A stretch of DNA of 64,000 nt from Flavipsychrobacter sp. (GTDB taxonomy: Bacteria > Bacteroidota > Bacteroidia > Chitinophagales > Chitinophagaceae): assembly GCA_031292525.1 (NCBI GenBank), contig JARLGY010000019.1, positions 248,001 to 312,000 on the forward strand. Direction: 5' to 3'. The stretch's first letter is position 1, and each line of letters starts with the position of its first letter. The notes beneath the pieces were generated by a model. It was not told the origin of the DNA and made no database searches. It saw nothing but the letters and a program-made list of their open reading frames with translations. Made by a program: the position numbers and the translations under genes. Positions 1 to 8,494 of this stretch are shown here, in pieces.

Positions 1-117
1 CGGCTCCAGTTCCATATGGCTGAGCGCTAATCCATCAGGCTGCAATATATCCAGCACCTTCACACGTGAGGTCGTTACTTTTAGCCCTTTATCCTTTATT
101 TCCTGTGCAGCATTCAT
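1..117 (-). CDS. Fur/Zur-family metal-responsive regulator, N-terminal part (truncated by window edge)
   Basis: Minus-strand reading from the ATG at 115-117 gives 39 residues without a stop before the window edge. They begin MNAAQEIKDKGLKVTTSRVK and continue VLDILQ...ALSHMELEP. This fits the first winged-helix segment of Fur-family repressors, where a TxxR...IL pattern precedes a helix ending in H(M/T)xxE. Family members bind Fe, Zn or Mn and repress uptake or homeostasis genes. The gene is divergent from a MerC-like membrane gene, and two matching palindromes lie between the two starts, which favours local autoregulation. The metal cannot be told because the sensing residues lie outside the window. 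Zur or Fur is likelier than PerR given the MerC neighbour, but that is inference. Confidence 0.75.
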   Translation of the reverse strand, partial: MNAAQEIKDKGLKVTTSRVKVLDILQPDGLALSHMELEP

Positions 118-146
118 AATCCTGATACAAAGATAAGGAATATAGA

Positions 147-189
147 TGCAACAGTGTTGCTTTATGCTTACATTTGCAACTCTGTTGCA
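147..189. promoter_or_regulatory. Pair of palindromic operators (TGCAAC-N3-GTTGCA), probable Fur/Zur boxes
   Basis: Two copies of the same dyad lie in the 78-bp divergent gap. 175-189 is a perfect TGCAAC-TCT-GTTGCA and 147-161 is TGCAAC-AGT-GTTGCT with one end mismatch. Their starts are 28 bp apart. The downstream copy ends 6 bp before the MerC-like ATG at 196, and the other lies 30 bp from the regulator start. The position between a Fur-family gene and a membrane metal-protein gene suggests both are controlled by the regulator. The symmetry is seen directly; the identity of the binder is inferred. Confidence 0.65.
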
Positions 190-195
190 TAAAGA

Positions 196-606
196 ATGTC
201 ATCGCATAAACATATAATAGGATCAGATCGCTTAGGAATTGCCAGTGCTGTATTGTGCATGATACATTGCATGATAGTACCTTTGGCTTTTGTACTTAAG
301 GTATGGTGGAGTAATCATACCGTTTACATCCTACCATCATGGTGGGGTATGCTCGACTATTTTTTTCTTGTCATAAGTTTCATTGCCGTCTTCCACTCTT
401 CATCTCATGCTCTATCGAGGAACATCAAAGTGTCTTTTTGGTTCTTTTGGGCAGTGCTTACAACTGCAATTATTTTTGAGGATGCAATCCACTGGCTTGC
501 ATATGTAGCCTCAGCGGGTCTCATAACTACCCACCTTATTAATTTAAGAATGCAACGGTCTTTAAAAAAAGCAAGAATTGCCCGGTCATTTGCGCCAAAC
601 GTCTAA
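196..606 (+). CDS. MerC-domain integral membrane protein
   Basis: The 136-residue protein has about four hydrophobic segments. Its first helix carries the CxxHC signature (Cys21-Met-Ile-His24-Cys25) followed by a proline, as in MerC-family inner-membrane proteins, which bind or move Hg(II) or other thiophilic metals. Many Bacteroidota carry MerC-like proteins beside Fur-family regulators, without a mer operon. No merA, merT or merP is present here, so a role in zinc or iron homeostasis is more plausible than mercury resistance. Operator-like palindromes overlap its leader. The stop overlaps the convergent tspO-like gene by 4 nt. The C-terminus is basic and lacks a second cysteine pair. Confidence 0.75.
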   Translation: MSSHKHIIGSDRLGIASAVLCMIHCMIVPLAFVLKVWWSNHTVYILPSWWGMLDYFFLVISFIAVFHSSSHALSRNIKVSFWFFWAVLTTAIIFEDAIHWLAYVASAGLITTHLINLRMQRSLKKARIARSFAPNV

Positions 607-1160
607 TTAAGCACAGCTGGTGTTCCCAAAAATGGATCCGGGTTTTTCAATGCCTGATATCCCGACAAACTGCTGGCATACCATGTCCATACCAATAATG
701 GCAAATATGCCCAAGCCAGTTTTTTATCAGCTTTTAATGCGGTAAAAAAGCTGGCAGTGGCAAATGTAGCATCTGCTTGTGTCCATACCTCGGCCAACAC
801 AGGACTACCTTTTTTGAAATATACATATCCAAATGAGAAGAAATCTGCCCATATCAGTGCCTGCAATATCAATAGCTTATTCCTGTCCTTCATTTGTTCG
901 TCATTCAATATCTGCAACAGCCCCCATATTAAAAAGGCGTTATTAAATGTCCATGCCGGACCAAATAGCCATCTTGGAGGTGCCCAGGGTGCTTGTTTTT
1001 CTTTTACTTCATATATTTCTTTACTACGCTTTTTTGTTCCTGCAGACAAAGCTCCAACAACAGATACAATGATCAACGCAATAGCGCCTTGCCACCAAGG
1101 GTATTTTTTTTTAGATTGGGGCGCGTGTATAACTACATCTTTAACCATAGTGGTGCTCAT
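603..1160 (-). CDS. TspO/MBR family membrane protein
   Basis: This 185-residue protein has five hydrophobic stretches, the TspO fold. The family signature is clear at residues 57-70 (APWAPPRWLFGPAW), followed by TFNN, with a late WTWYASSLS segment in the last helix. TspO proteins bind porphyrins and sterol-like ligands and have been linked to tetrapyrrole photo-oxidation and stress. Usual length is about 155-160; the extra residues form a charged N-terminal extension before the first helix. It is transcribed towards the MerC-like gene and their stop codons overlap. No operon partner is seen. Confidence 0.85.
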   Translation of the reverse strand: MSTTMVKDVVIHAPQSKKKYPWWQGAIALIIVSVVGALSAGTKKRSKEIYEVKEKQAPWAPPRWLFGPAWTFNNAFLIWGLLQILNDEQMKDRNKLLILQALIWADFFSFGYVYFKKGSPVLAEVWTQADATFATASFFTALKADKKLAWAYLPLLVWTWYASSLSGYQALKNPDPFLGTPAVLN

Positions 1161-1295
1161 ACATAAGACTTTTTATACTCAACCTGCATAAATCCAATGC
1201 CACCGCCCACGTAAAATATCCATACATTCATTACTTGTTATACCACTCACTCTATTTCTTCCGCGTTTAGCATAAAGCCCTTACTTTTACACCGT

Positions 1296-2576
1296 ATGTA
1301 TCCCGATTTTCAGATTTTATTTGAACACCTTTTTGGCACAGCTATGCCCGACTGGTTAAGTATTTTTAAAACATTTGGTTTTGTCGTTATGCTGTCGTTT
1401 GTTGGCGCGGCATGGACCACCAGCAGCGAACTGAAACGTAAAGAAAAACAAGGCTTTCTAAGCCCTGAATATATAAAGGTTTTGGTAGGCAGGCATGCCA
1501 CGTTCTACGATTTTTTATGGTCGGCATTGGGGGGCTTCCTTATCGGGTTTAAAGTAGGTGGACTTTTTGGTCATTTTCATGATGTAGCTCCAAATCCATT
1601 GGGGTATCTTTTTTCAGTAGAAGGCACACCCCTTTGGGGCGTAGTAGTAGGTCTGGTGCTAGGTTATCTTAAATATGCCGAAGTAAAAAAGCAAGCGCTA
1701 CCAGAACCTCAAACGAAAACAATGTTAATGCACCCATATCAGCTCATGTTCGAGATCGTTTTGATTGCGGCGGCAGGCGGTTTTGCAGGGGCCAAGATTT
1801 TTAACGCATTTGAAACGTGGGACGACTTTCTACGAGACCCCATAGGCAGTATTTTTAGCAGCAGTGGCCTTACCTTTTACGGTGGCCTTATCGTAGCTAC
1901 TATCGCCCTATATTATTATACCCGCAAACACAAAATACCATTTCAATATATGTGCGATGCTGCTGCACCGGGCCTTATGCTGGCTTATGGAGTAGGCCGC
2001 CTTGGTTGCCAAATAGCCGGAGATGGCGACTGGGGAATTTATAATACAGCGTATGTAAGCAGTCCTGATGGTATGTTGAGGCCATCTGTAACCCCTGCCG
2101 ATGCCGAATACGCCACACGCATGATAGGCAACCAACCACATTCTTTTTTTGCAGGCTGGCATGGCTTCCCCCAATGGTTGTTTGGTATGAATTATCCACA
2201 CAATGTAAACGATGATGGGGTGACCATTGCCGGTTGTATAGGCCGCTATTGTCATGTACTTCCTGTAAGTGTATTTCCAACTCCTATTTATGAATCTTTT
2301 GTATGTATCATCTTGTTCTTCGTGCTTTGGGGCATCCGCAAAAAGATCACCAAACCATTACATCTGTTTGGTATATACCTTATACTTAACGGCATAGAAC
2401 GCTTTTTCGTAGAACTCATTAGAGTCAACTCAAAATATAACTGGGGATTTATTAAACCTACTCAGGCAGAGATTATTGCGGTATTTATGATGTTGGCTGG
2501 CTTATCAATTATTCTCTTTTATAACCCCAAAAATAAAACAGCTCCGTTGCAGGTTCCTGATATATCTACCCCATAG
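1296..2576 (+). CDS. lgt: Prolipoprotein diacylglyceryl transferase
   Basis: Lgt transfers diacylglycerol from phosphatidylglycerol to the lipobox cysteine of prelipoproteins at the inner membrane. The 426-residue protein is multi-spanning. It carries GLTFYGGL at residues 191-198 and the core YGVGRLGCQIAGDGDWG at 231-247, where Arg235 matches the essential Arg of the GRxGN(F/C) signature. IERFFVELIR near the end holds a second conserved arginine. It is longer than E. coli Lgt (about 290) because of an extended N-terminal membrane region and a loop around residues 250-320, as is common in Bacteroidota. Several lipobox proteins in this window would be substrates. Its 3' end overlaps the convergent SDR gene by 11 nt. 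Confidence 0.9.
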   Translation: MYPDFQILFEHLFGTAMPDWLSIFKTFGFVVMLSFVGAAWTTSSELKRKEKQGFLSPEYIKVLVGRHATFYDFLWSALGGFLIGFKVGGLFGHFHDVAPNPLGYLFSVEGTPLWGVVVGLVLGYLKYAEVKKQALPEPQTKTMLMHPYQLMFEIVLIAAAGGFAGAKIFNAFETWDDFLRDPIGSIFSSSGLTFYGGLIVATIALYYYTRKHKIPFQYMCDAAAPGLMLAYGVGRLGCQIAGDGDWGIYNTAYVSSPDGMLRPSVTPADAEYATRMIGNQPHSFFAGWHGFPQWLFGMNYPHNVNDDGVTIAGCIGRYCHVLPVSVFPTPIYESFVCIILFFVLWGIRKKITKPLHLFGIYLILNGIERFFVELIRVNSKYNWGFIKPTQAEIIAVFMMLAGLSIILFYNPKNKTAPLQVPDISTP

Positions 2577-3249
2577 CGGGCTTATAATCCGGTAGGTTGT
2601 CACCAGCAAGCGTATATACTTCACCAAGTGTATATTTATGTATCCCAGGTTTATTATATGCGGCGGCGTTGAGCATAGCCATAGCTACTGTTTTGCCGGG
2701 TATAGGTTTCAGATTCTGCAACCCCGGCAACATACTTACTATCTTCATGAGGCAAATGCCAATTTGCTCCCCTATTCTTAGATCTTTTCTATGGCCGCTT
2801 AGTATGCCTGGCCTTATCTCATTTATACTGTTAAAAGTTAGTCCTTCAACCGCTCGCTCTAACTCTCCTTTCATACGAGAATAAAACAACTTGGCACGCG
2901 GATCAGATCCGGCAGCAGAGACCAATACATACACCGGCACTCCATTATCAGCAGCCATTGCTGCCGTTTCATACTGGTAAGTATAATCTACCTTATATTG
3001 GGCATCTTTACCACCCGCACTTCTTAAGGTCGTACCCATGGCCGAAAAAAGGACATCACCTGTAACTAGTGCTTTCCATTTTTCTGGCTCTTCAAAGTCA
3101 ACCACATGTTCTGTCAATTTAGCATTTTGTATTCTGGAGCTTGTACGTACAAAAATCACCACTTCATTAAAACTGGAATTTCGTAATAGCAACTGCACCA
3201 ACTGAAGACCTACTAAACCTGTCGCACCAATCACTATTGCTTTCTTCAT
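2566..3249 (-). CDS. NAD(P)-binding Rossmann protein, atypical SDR (HTATIP2/TIP30-like)
   Basis: The 227-residue protein starts with a Rossmann dinucleotide motif (AIVIGATGLVGLQLVQLLL; GxxGxxG at residues 8-14). This is followed by EVVIFVRTSS, DVLFSAMGTTLRSAG and YVLVSAAGSDPRAKLFYSRM, where the Y-x3-K spacing resembles the oxidoreductase/TIP30-like atypical SDR group. Its substrate is unknown. It is divergent from the topoisomerase gene with a very short gap and convergent with lgt. A function beyond NAD(P)-dependent oxidoreductase or NAD(P)H sensor cannot be read. Confidence 0.75.
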   Translation of the reverse strand: MKKAIVIGATGLVGLQLVQLLLRNSSFNEVVIFVRTSSRIQNAKLTEHVVDFEEPEKWKALVTGDVLFSAMGTTLRSAGGKDAQYKVDYTYQYETAAMAADNGVPVYVLVSAAGSDPRAKLFYSRMKGELERAVEGLTFNSINEIRPGILSGHRKDLRIGEQIGICLMKIVSMLPGLQNLKPIPGKTVAMAMLNAAAYNKPGIHKYTLGEVYTLAGDNLPDYKPAMG

Positions 3250-3272
3250 GTTTTGTTCTTATATCTATAGGC

Positions 3273-4430
3273 ATGAAAATTTTATGCCAACTAGAATTAT
3301 TTCCGAAAACAGATGTAAAAAATGACAGAATGGAAGTCGTAACAGAAATAAAATTAACCAAGAGAACGCTTAAAACGCTTGTGTACGATCCGGTTAAAAG
3401 TGCTGAAGCAATAAACCTCATATACATGCCAGATACAGTTCCAGGCATTGAACGCATACAAGATGGTGCGAGTTTTAAATACCTAAAAGATGGTGTAAGG
3501 GTATCAGATGAGGACATGGGCCGTATTAAAAGTTTGGTAATCCCCCCGGCGTGGAAAAATGTATGGATAAGCCCTTTCCCAAATGGGCACCTGCAAGCTA
3601 CTGGCACCGACATAAAAAACAGGAAACAATACAAATACCATCCCTTATGGAATACGTTAAGGAACCATACCAAATTTTACCACTTATTAGAATTTGGAAA
3701 AGCATTACCTGCAATGAGGCAACAGCTGCAAAAAGATATGCAACAATCCGGCCTTCCACTTCAAAAGGTATTGGCTACCATAGTATCTATTATGCAGTGC
3801 ACATGCATACGGATAGGTAACAGCATATACGAAAAACTATATGGCTCTTTTGGACTTACTACACTTAAAGACAAACATGTAAAGATCAGCGGTAATGAGT
3901 TAAAATTTGCTTTCAAAGGCAAGAAAGGTGTGCATCATGACATTAGCCTAAAAAGCAGAAAACTTGCTAGAATAGTACAGCAATGCAGAGACATACCTGG
4001 TCACGAATTATTTCAATATTATACCGAGACTGGAGATAGGCATCCTATAGACTCCGGCATGGTAAATAACTACATAAAACAGATAGGAGGAGGCAATTTC
4101 ACAGCTAAAGACTTTCGTACCTGGGCTGGGTCTCTTCATGCTATTGAAGCTTTTAAAGAATTGGGGGAAAGCAATACCGTTACAGAAGCGAAAAAAAATA
4201 TAATAATCGCACTAGATATGGTAGCTTCACAATTGGGCAATACAAGAACAGTATGCAGAAAATACTACGTCCATCCTTTCGTTATAAACCACTATGCCAA
4301 CAACACTATGTCTCGGTATTTTAGCAAATTCGATAAAATTACCTGTCCAAATGATACTGGCTTATCTCCGGAAGAACATATCCTCATGCAAATGTTAGAA
4401 GATGGCGGCAATACGGTTATTGCAGCTTAA
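3273..4430 (+). CDS. DNA topoisomerase IB (poxvirus-like)
   Basis: Type IB topoisomerases relax supercoils through a 3'-phosphotyrosyl intermediate. Homology starts near PGIERIQDGASFKYL and continues with IPPAWKNVWI and TDIKNRKQYKYHPLW. The catalytic set is visible: Arg in CIRIGNSIYEKLYGSFG, Lys in FKGKKGVHH, Arg in AKDFRTWAG, and the nucleophile Tyr in CRKYYVHP. The frame is open from 3237, but the first 12 codons would run into the divergent SDR gene, so the ATG at 3273 is preferred. The ATG at 3330 is also possible because the first 50 residues are poorly conserved. Such chromosomal single-copy enzymes occur sporadically in bacteria, beside the type IA and type II enzymes. Confidence 0.9.
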   Translation: MKILCQLELFPKTDVKNDRMEVVTEIKLTKRTLKTLVYDPVKSAEAINLIYMPDTVPGIERIQDGASFKYLKDGVRVSDEDMGRIKSLVIPPAWKNVWISPFPNGHLQATGTDIKNRKQYKYHPLWNTLRNHTKFYHLLEFGKALPAMRQQLQKDMQQSGLPLQKVLATIVSIMQCTCIRIGNSIYEKLYGSFGLTTLKDKHVKISGNELKFAFKGKKGVHHDISLKSRKLARIVQQCRDIPGHELFQYYTETGDRHPIDSGMVNNYIKQIGGGNFTAKDFRTWAGSLHAIEAFKELGESNTVTEAKKNIIIALDMVASQLGNTRTVCRKYYVHPFVINHYANNTMSRYFSKFDKITCPNDTGLSPEEHILMQMLEDGGNTVIAA

Positions 4431-4431
4431 C

Positions 4432-5262
4432 TTATTCAGTTGCTTTTTCAGCAGGCTGCGGATTGTGGCTGCTGTTCAACTCTGGATTCTTAGCCTCAGC
4501 CGCCTCTATAGGGGCAAAATTAGACAATGCTTCTCCACGCCCTTTACGTACGACTGTAGTATGCTCAAAGTGAGCAGAAGGCTTCCTATCAGCTGTTACT
4601 ACTGTCCATCCATCTTCAAGAGTTTGCACTTCGCGTGTACCCAGGTTGATCATAGGTTCAATTGCTAACACCATACCCTCTTTTAAGCGTTTGCCATCGC
4701 CACGGCGACCATAGTTAGGTACCTGCGGATCTTCGTGAAGCTTACGTCCCACTCCATGTCCCACCAGCTCACGTACAACACCATAGCCATGTTCCTTAGC
4801 TGTATAGTTCTCAACTGCAAAGGAAATATCTCCTACCCTGTTATTTTCGCGAGCTTGAAATATAGCCCTATGTAAGGATTCTTTAGTAACCTGCAACAGT
4901 TTCAAAACTTCGGGTTTCACATCACCTATAGCAAAGGTATAGGCATGGTCTCCATGAAAATCGTTCATAAAAACACCGCAGTCCACAGAAATGATATCCC
5001 CATCCTTGATAACGTAGTCACTTGGGAAACCATGTACTACCGTTTCATTAACAGATATACAAAGTGAAGCGGGAAAACCATGATAATTTTTAAAGGAAGG
5101 CACACCACCATTGTCTCTAATGAAGGTTTCAGCCATCTTATCAACGGATGCTGTAGTAATGCCTGGCTTTAAAAAAGCTGCCACCTCGGTTAAGGTGGCA
5201 GTTACCATTAAAGCGCTTTTTCTAATTAATTCAATCTCGTCTTTTGTTCTTATATGTATCAT
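4432..5262 (-). CDS. map: Type I methionine aminopeptidase
   Basis: Map removes the initiator methionine from nascent proteins. The five metal ligands are in place: Asp in SVDCGVF, Asp in FHGDHAYT, His in GHGVGR, Glu in AIEPM and Glu in AHFEHT. The substrate His is in NYHGFPAS. Length is 276 against about 255-264 for the family, because of an Ala/Glu/Pro-rich C-terminal tail (about residues 245-276). It lies 25 nt after secY, the classic secY-map order, and ends the spc-type operon here: the next gene downstream is the convergent topoisomerase IB rather than infA/rpsM. Confidence 0.95.
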   Translation of the reverse strand: MIHIRTKDEIELIRKSALMVTATLTEVAAFLKPGITTASVDKMAETFIRDNGGVPSFKNYHGFPASLCISVNETVVHGFPSDYVIKDGDIISVDCGVFMNDFHGDHAYTFAIGDVKPEVLKLLQVTKESLHRAIFQARENNRVGDISFAVENYTAKEHGYGVVRELVGHGVGRKLHEDPQVPNYGRRGDGKRLKEGMVLAIEPMINLGTREVQTLEDGWTVVTADRKPSAHFEHTTVVRKGRGEALSNFAPIEAAEAKNPELNSSHNPQPAEKATE

Positions 5263-5287
5263 TAAAAGAAATCCAGTTAAAATTTAA

Positions 5288-6646
5288 TTATACGCCTACA
5301 CCAGTACCTGTATTGGTAGCTGTGCGGCCAGATATACGACCGGTCTTCATCAACCCATCGTATTGGCGCATCAACAAATGGCTTTCTATTTGTTGTAATG
5401 TATCTAATATAACGCCTACACCTATTAGCATTGATGTACCCCCGAAGAATGAAGCAAAGCCACTGGTTACACCGAGTAAAGCTGCTATGCCTGGTAATAT
5501 ACCTGCAATTGCCAGGAAAAATGCACCCGGCAGGGTAATACGATCCATAATAGTTGCGATATAGTTGGCTGTTGGTTCACCAGGTTTTACACCGGGAATG
5601 AAACTGTTATTACGTTTCAAGTTATCAGCCATTTCAGTTGGGTTAAAGATAAGGGCAGTATAGAAATAAGTGAATGCAATAACCATTACTGCATATATCA
5701 GATTATACCAAAGTGAGGTATGATCAGACAGTGCACGTATAAAACCAGCAGCATTTTCATTGTTAGTGAAACCAACAACAGTAGCAGGTATAAACATGAT
5801 AGCCTGTGCGAAGATGATAGGCATTACACCTGCTGAGTTTACTTTCAATGGTATAAAATCCCTTGAACCAGAAACTTCACGCGCAGGATTTGTACTGCCT
5901 ACTATACGACGAGCATAGTTGAGTGGTATTTTACGTGTACCCTGTGTAAGCAATATCAAACCTATTATTACCCCAACAAATATTGCAAGTTCTATCAGGA
6001 ATATAAGCAATCCGCCACCACCGCCAATGTTACGATAGCTGAACTCTTGCAACACAGAGTGGGGCAAACGTGCGAGGATACCCACCATGATGATAAGTGA
6101 TGTACCATTACCTATACCTTTATCAGTAATTTTTTCCCCCATCCACATTACAAACAATGTACCTGCAGTAAGCACAACAACCGTAGAAAGCCAGAATAGG
6201 AACGGATTAAATTCAGGAACTATTGCTGGTCCACTTTGGTTACGCAGGTAAGCAACATAGGCACTCGCCTGGAAAGCAGTAACAAGAACAGTGATATAAC
6301 GTGTGTATTGATTGATCTTGCGACGTCCACTATCCTCGCGCTGCATTTTAGCAACTTGCGGTATAACAATACCTGCGAGCTGCATAAAGATTGAAGCGGA
6401 GATATACGGCATAACACCCAATGCAAAAATGGAAGCACGACTGAACGCACCACCTGCAAACATATTGAACAGACCAAGCAAACCTTCAGTGCTACCACCT
6501 AGTGATAATAAATTGGGGTTGATACCGGGCAATGTTATATAACAACCTACACGATAAACAAAAATAAGTAATAGCGTGTATAGGATGCGCTTACGGAGTT
6601 CATCAATACTCCAGATGTTCTTAAGCGTTTCGATAAGTTTCTTCAC
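5288..6646 (-). CDS. secY: Protein translocase subunit SecY
   Basis: This is the central channel subunit of the SecYEG translocon. The 452-residue protein has ten predicted membrane helices. Recognisable elements are the N-terminal RKRILYTLLLIFVYRVGCYI helix, the plug region after it, ASIFMQLAGIVIPQ, GIGNGTSLIIMVGI and the loop-5 region with FNPTEMADNLKRNNSFIPG followed by PGEPTANYI. It is separated from rplO by 84 nt containing a strong stem-loop (6684-6717), so secY-map expression may be set apart from that of the ribosomal proteins. Confidence 0.97.
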   Translation of the reverse strand: MKKLIETLKNIWSIDELRKRILYTLLLIFVYRVGCYITLPGINPNLLSLGGSTEGLLGLFNMFAGGAFSRASIFALGVMPYISASIFMQLAGIVIPQVAKMQREDSGRRKINQYTRYITVLVTAFQASAYVAYLRNQSGPAIVPEFNPFLFWLSTVVVLTAGTLFVMWMGEKITDKGIGNGTSLIIMVGILARLPHSVLQEFSYRNIGGGGGLLIFLIELAIFVGVIIGLILLTQGTRKIPLNYARRIVGSTNPAREVSGSRDFIPLKVNSAGVMPIIFAQAIMFIPATVVGFTNNENAAGFIRALSDHTSLWYNLIYAVMVIAFTYFYTALIFNPTEMADNLKRNNSFIPGVKPGEPTANYIATIMDRITLPGAFFLAIAGILPGIAALLGVTSGFASFFGGTSMLIGVGVILDTLQQIESHLLMRQYDGLMKTGRISGRTATNTGTGVGV

Positions 6647-6683
6647 TGAACTAAGGTTAATCTGTATGAAATGCGAATAAACG

Positions 6684-6717
6684 ATAAAAGACGCATTTAA
6701 CCAAATGCGTCTTTTAT
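6684..6717 (-). terminator. Stem-loop/attenuator between rplO and secY
   Basis: A perfect 15-bp inverted repeat with a 4-nt loop: ATAAAAGACGCATTT, AACC, AAATGCGTCTTTTAT. On the transcribed minus strand the 3' arm ends in CTTTTAT, so it resembles a weak intrinsic terminator. It sits inside the operon, after the last ribosomal protein and before secY. Confidence 0.6.
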
Positions 6718-6730
6718 ACAGTAAAAATTA

Positions 6731-7177
6731 TTATAGTATTTCTATTGTACTGCCAGCTGCTGTTATTGCATCTTTAGCTTTTGCGCTAGCCGCATTAACT
6801 TTAAATGCAATTTTAGCTTTCAACTCACCGTTGGCCAGTATTTTAACAAGATCAGTACGATTGATCAAACCATTGATATAAAGCTCATCGGGAGTAAATT
6901 CCTTCAGTTCATATTTCTCAATGAGAAAATCCAGTTGACCCAGGTTAAACACTTTATAATCAACACGGAAGTGATTGATAAAACCACGCTTTGGCATACG
7001 GCGCTGTATAGGCATCTGGCCACCTTCATGACCTCTCTTAGATTGATAACCTGTACGTGCCTGCTGACCTTTGTTACCCTTTGTTGAGGTACCACCATGT
7101 CCGCTACCTTCACCACGGCCAATACGTTTTGTTTTATGGGTTGCCCCTGCTGCTGGCTTTAAATTATGTAATTCCAT
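6731..7177 (-). CDS. rplO: 50S ribosomal protein L15
   Basis: This 148-residue protein shows the L15 N-terminal signature HNLKPAAGATHKTKRIGRG followed by a glycine/lysine-rich loop (GSGHGGTSTKGNKGQQARTG), and the later VFNLGQLD and VKILANGELK segments. L15 binds 23S rRNA late in 50S assembly. It is the last ribosomal protein gene of the cluster; an intrinsic-terminator-like hairpin follows before secY. Confidence 0.97.
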   Translation of the reverse strand: MELHNLKPAAGATHKTKRIGRGEGSGHGGTSTKGNKGQQARTGYQSKRGHEGGQMPIQRRMPKRGFINHFRVDYKVFNLGQLDFLIEKYELKEFTPDELYINGLINRTDLVKILANGELKAKIAFKVNAASAKAKDAITAAGSTIEIL

Positions 7178-7238
7178 TGTATTAGCATTTTTGAACTTGC
7201 GCGGAATGTTAAACCGCTCGCAAATTGATTATAAATAA

Positions 7239-7421
7239 TTAGTTTACCTCTTCAACTTTCACCAGGTGGTGTACTTTTTCCACCATACCCAGTATCTGCG
7301 GGGTTGCTTCAACTTCAACAGTGAAGAGCATCCTGCGCAGGCCTAAAGCTACAAGCGTACGCTTCTGGCGCTCAGAACGGTCAATGCCGCTTTTTACTTG
7401 TGTGATTTTAATTTTTGCCAT
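7239..7421 (-). CDS. rpmD: 50S ribosomal protein L30
   Basis: This 60-residue protein matches the short bacterial L30: AKIKITQVKSGIDRSERQKR, then TLVALGLRRM and a C-terminal helix and strand ending in VHHLVKVEEV. It lies between rpsE and rplO in the usual spc order. Confidence 0.95.
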   Translation of the reverse strand: MAKIKITQVKSGIDRSERQKRTLVALGLRRMLFTVEVEATPQILGMVEKVHHLVKVEEVN

Positions 7422-7474
7422 GATTGTATGCAGTCAATAAAGGTTAAACTTGTCAACCCAGATTATTAAAAATA

Positions 7475-7993
7475 TTATCCGTTAAATACTTTCTTAAGAT
7501 TCACATTACGCTGCCTAGCTACCTGAATAGGTTCGCGAAGCATACCTAATGCTGTAAAGGTTGCCTTTACCACGTTGTGCGGATTTGCAGATCCTTGCGA
7601 TTTAGACAGGATATCTGTGATACCTGCAGCTTCAAGAACAGCACGCATGCTGCCTCCTGCTATCACACCTGTACCATGTGCAGCTGGCTTAATAAACACT
7701 TTTGCAGCGCCTTCTTTAGCCAATTGGTCATGTGGTATAGTACCATTCATAACCGGTACTTTTATCAGGTTCTTCTTAGCGTCATCTATACCTTTGGTGA
7801 TGGCTTCCTGTACTTCTTTAGCCTTACCCAAGCCATGACCTACAACGCCATTACCGTTACCTACAACCACAAGGGCTGAAAAGCTGAATGCACGGCCGCC
7901 TTTTGTAGTCTTTACCACACGGTTGATAGATACTACCTTTTCATGCAGATCCAGATCTCCGGCTTTTACGCGATTAAAATATGCTTTCGACAT
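7475..7993 (-). CDS. rpsE: 30S ribosomal protein S5
   Basis: This 172-residue protein has the N-terminal double-stranded RNA-binding-like domain with [20 protein letters not shown] and [15 protein letters not shown], and the C-terminal domain with [21 protein letters not shown]5 forms part of the mRNA entrance and the decoding-fidelity (ram) interface with S4. Order and spacing to L18 (32 nt) and L30 (53 nt) fit a single transcript. Confidence 0.97.
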   Translation of the reverse strand: MSKAYFNRVKAGDLDLHEKVVSINRVVKTTKGGRAFSFSALVVVGNGNGVVGHGLGKAKEVQEAITKGIDDAKKNLIKVPVMNGTIPHDQLAKEGAAKVFIKPAAHGTGVIAGGSMRAVLEAAGITDILSKSQGSANPHNVVKATFTALGMLREPIQVARQRNVNLKKVFNG

Positions 7994-8025
7994 TATATTA
8001 TATGAAAAAAGTTAAAATTATATTG

Positions 8026-8385
8026 TTATAGTTTCAGCCCACCTTCACGTGCGCCATCGGCTACAGCCTTTACACGGCCGTGATAGAGGTAACCTCCGCG
8101 ATCAAAAACAGCTATTTCTATTCCTACTGCCTTTGCTTTATTTGCTATTGCTTTACCAACCAACACAGCTTTTTCAACCTTATTGCCTGCTATTGCAACT
8201 ATGTCCTTTTCGCGGCTATTTGCTGCTGCAAGTGTAGTACCTGTAGCATCATCTATCAGCTGAACATAAATATCTTTATTGCTGCGGAAAACTGAAAGAC
8301 GAGGCTTGTTTGCAACACCCTTCACTTTAGCGCGTATACGCCAGCGCAATTTTTGGCGACGTACAACTTTCTGATCTAATGCCAT
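8026..8385 (-). CDS. rplR: 50S ribosomal protein L18
   Basis: This 119-residue 5S rRNA-binding protein has [20 protein letters not shown], then [11 protein letters not shown] and a C-terminal [20 protein letters not shown]-type motif. The N-terminus is basic. It is preceded on the transcript by a small stem-loop after rplF (8461-8489). Confidence 0.97.
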   Translation of the reverse strand: MALDQKVVRRQKLRWRIRAKVKGVANKPRLSVFRSNKDIYVQLIDDATGTTLAAANSREKDIVAIAGNKVEKAVLVGKAIANKAKAVGIEIAVFDRGGYLYHGRVKAVADGAREGGLKL

Positions 8386-8460
8386 GTTAACTTGTTTTTT
8401 ACGGGCTCAGGCTGCTTGCGCTTCCCGGCTACCGGAATTTGTTATTAAAAGATATAAGTA

Positions 8461-8489
8461 ATCATCACCCGGTGGTTCCAGGTGATGAT
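8461..8489 (-). other. Intergenic stem-loop between rplF and rplR
   Basis: A perfect 9-bp inverted repeat (ATCATCACC ... GGTGATGAT) encloses an 11-nt loop, just after the rplF stop. No U-tract follows on the minus strand, so it is more likely an RNA processing, stability or translational element than a terminator. Confidence 0.45.
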
Positions 8490-8494
8490 CAATA

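Noticed and set aside
757-1191. A 144-codon frame on the plus strand opposite tspO
   Set aside because: It is antisense to a clear TspO protein, has no signature and is the shadow of the real gene.
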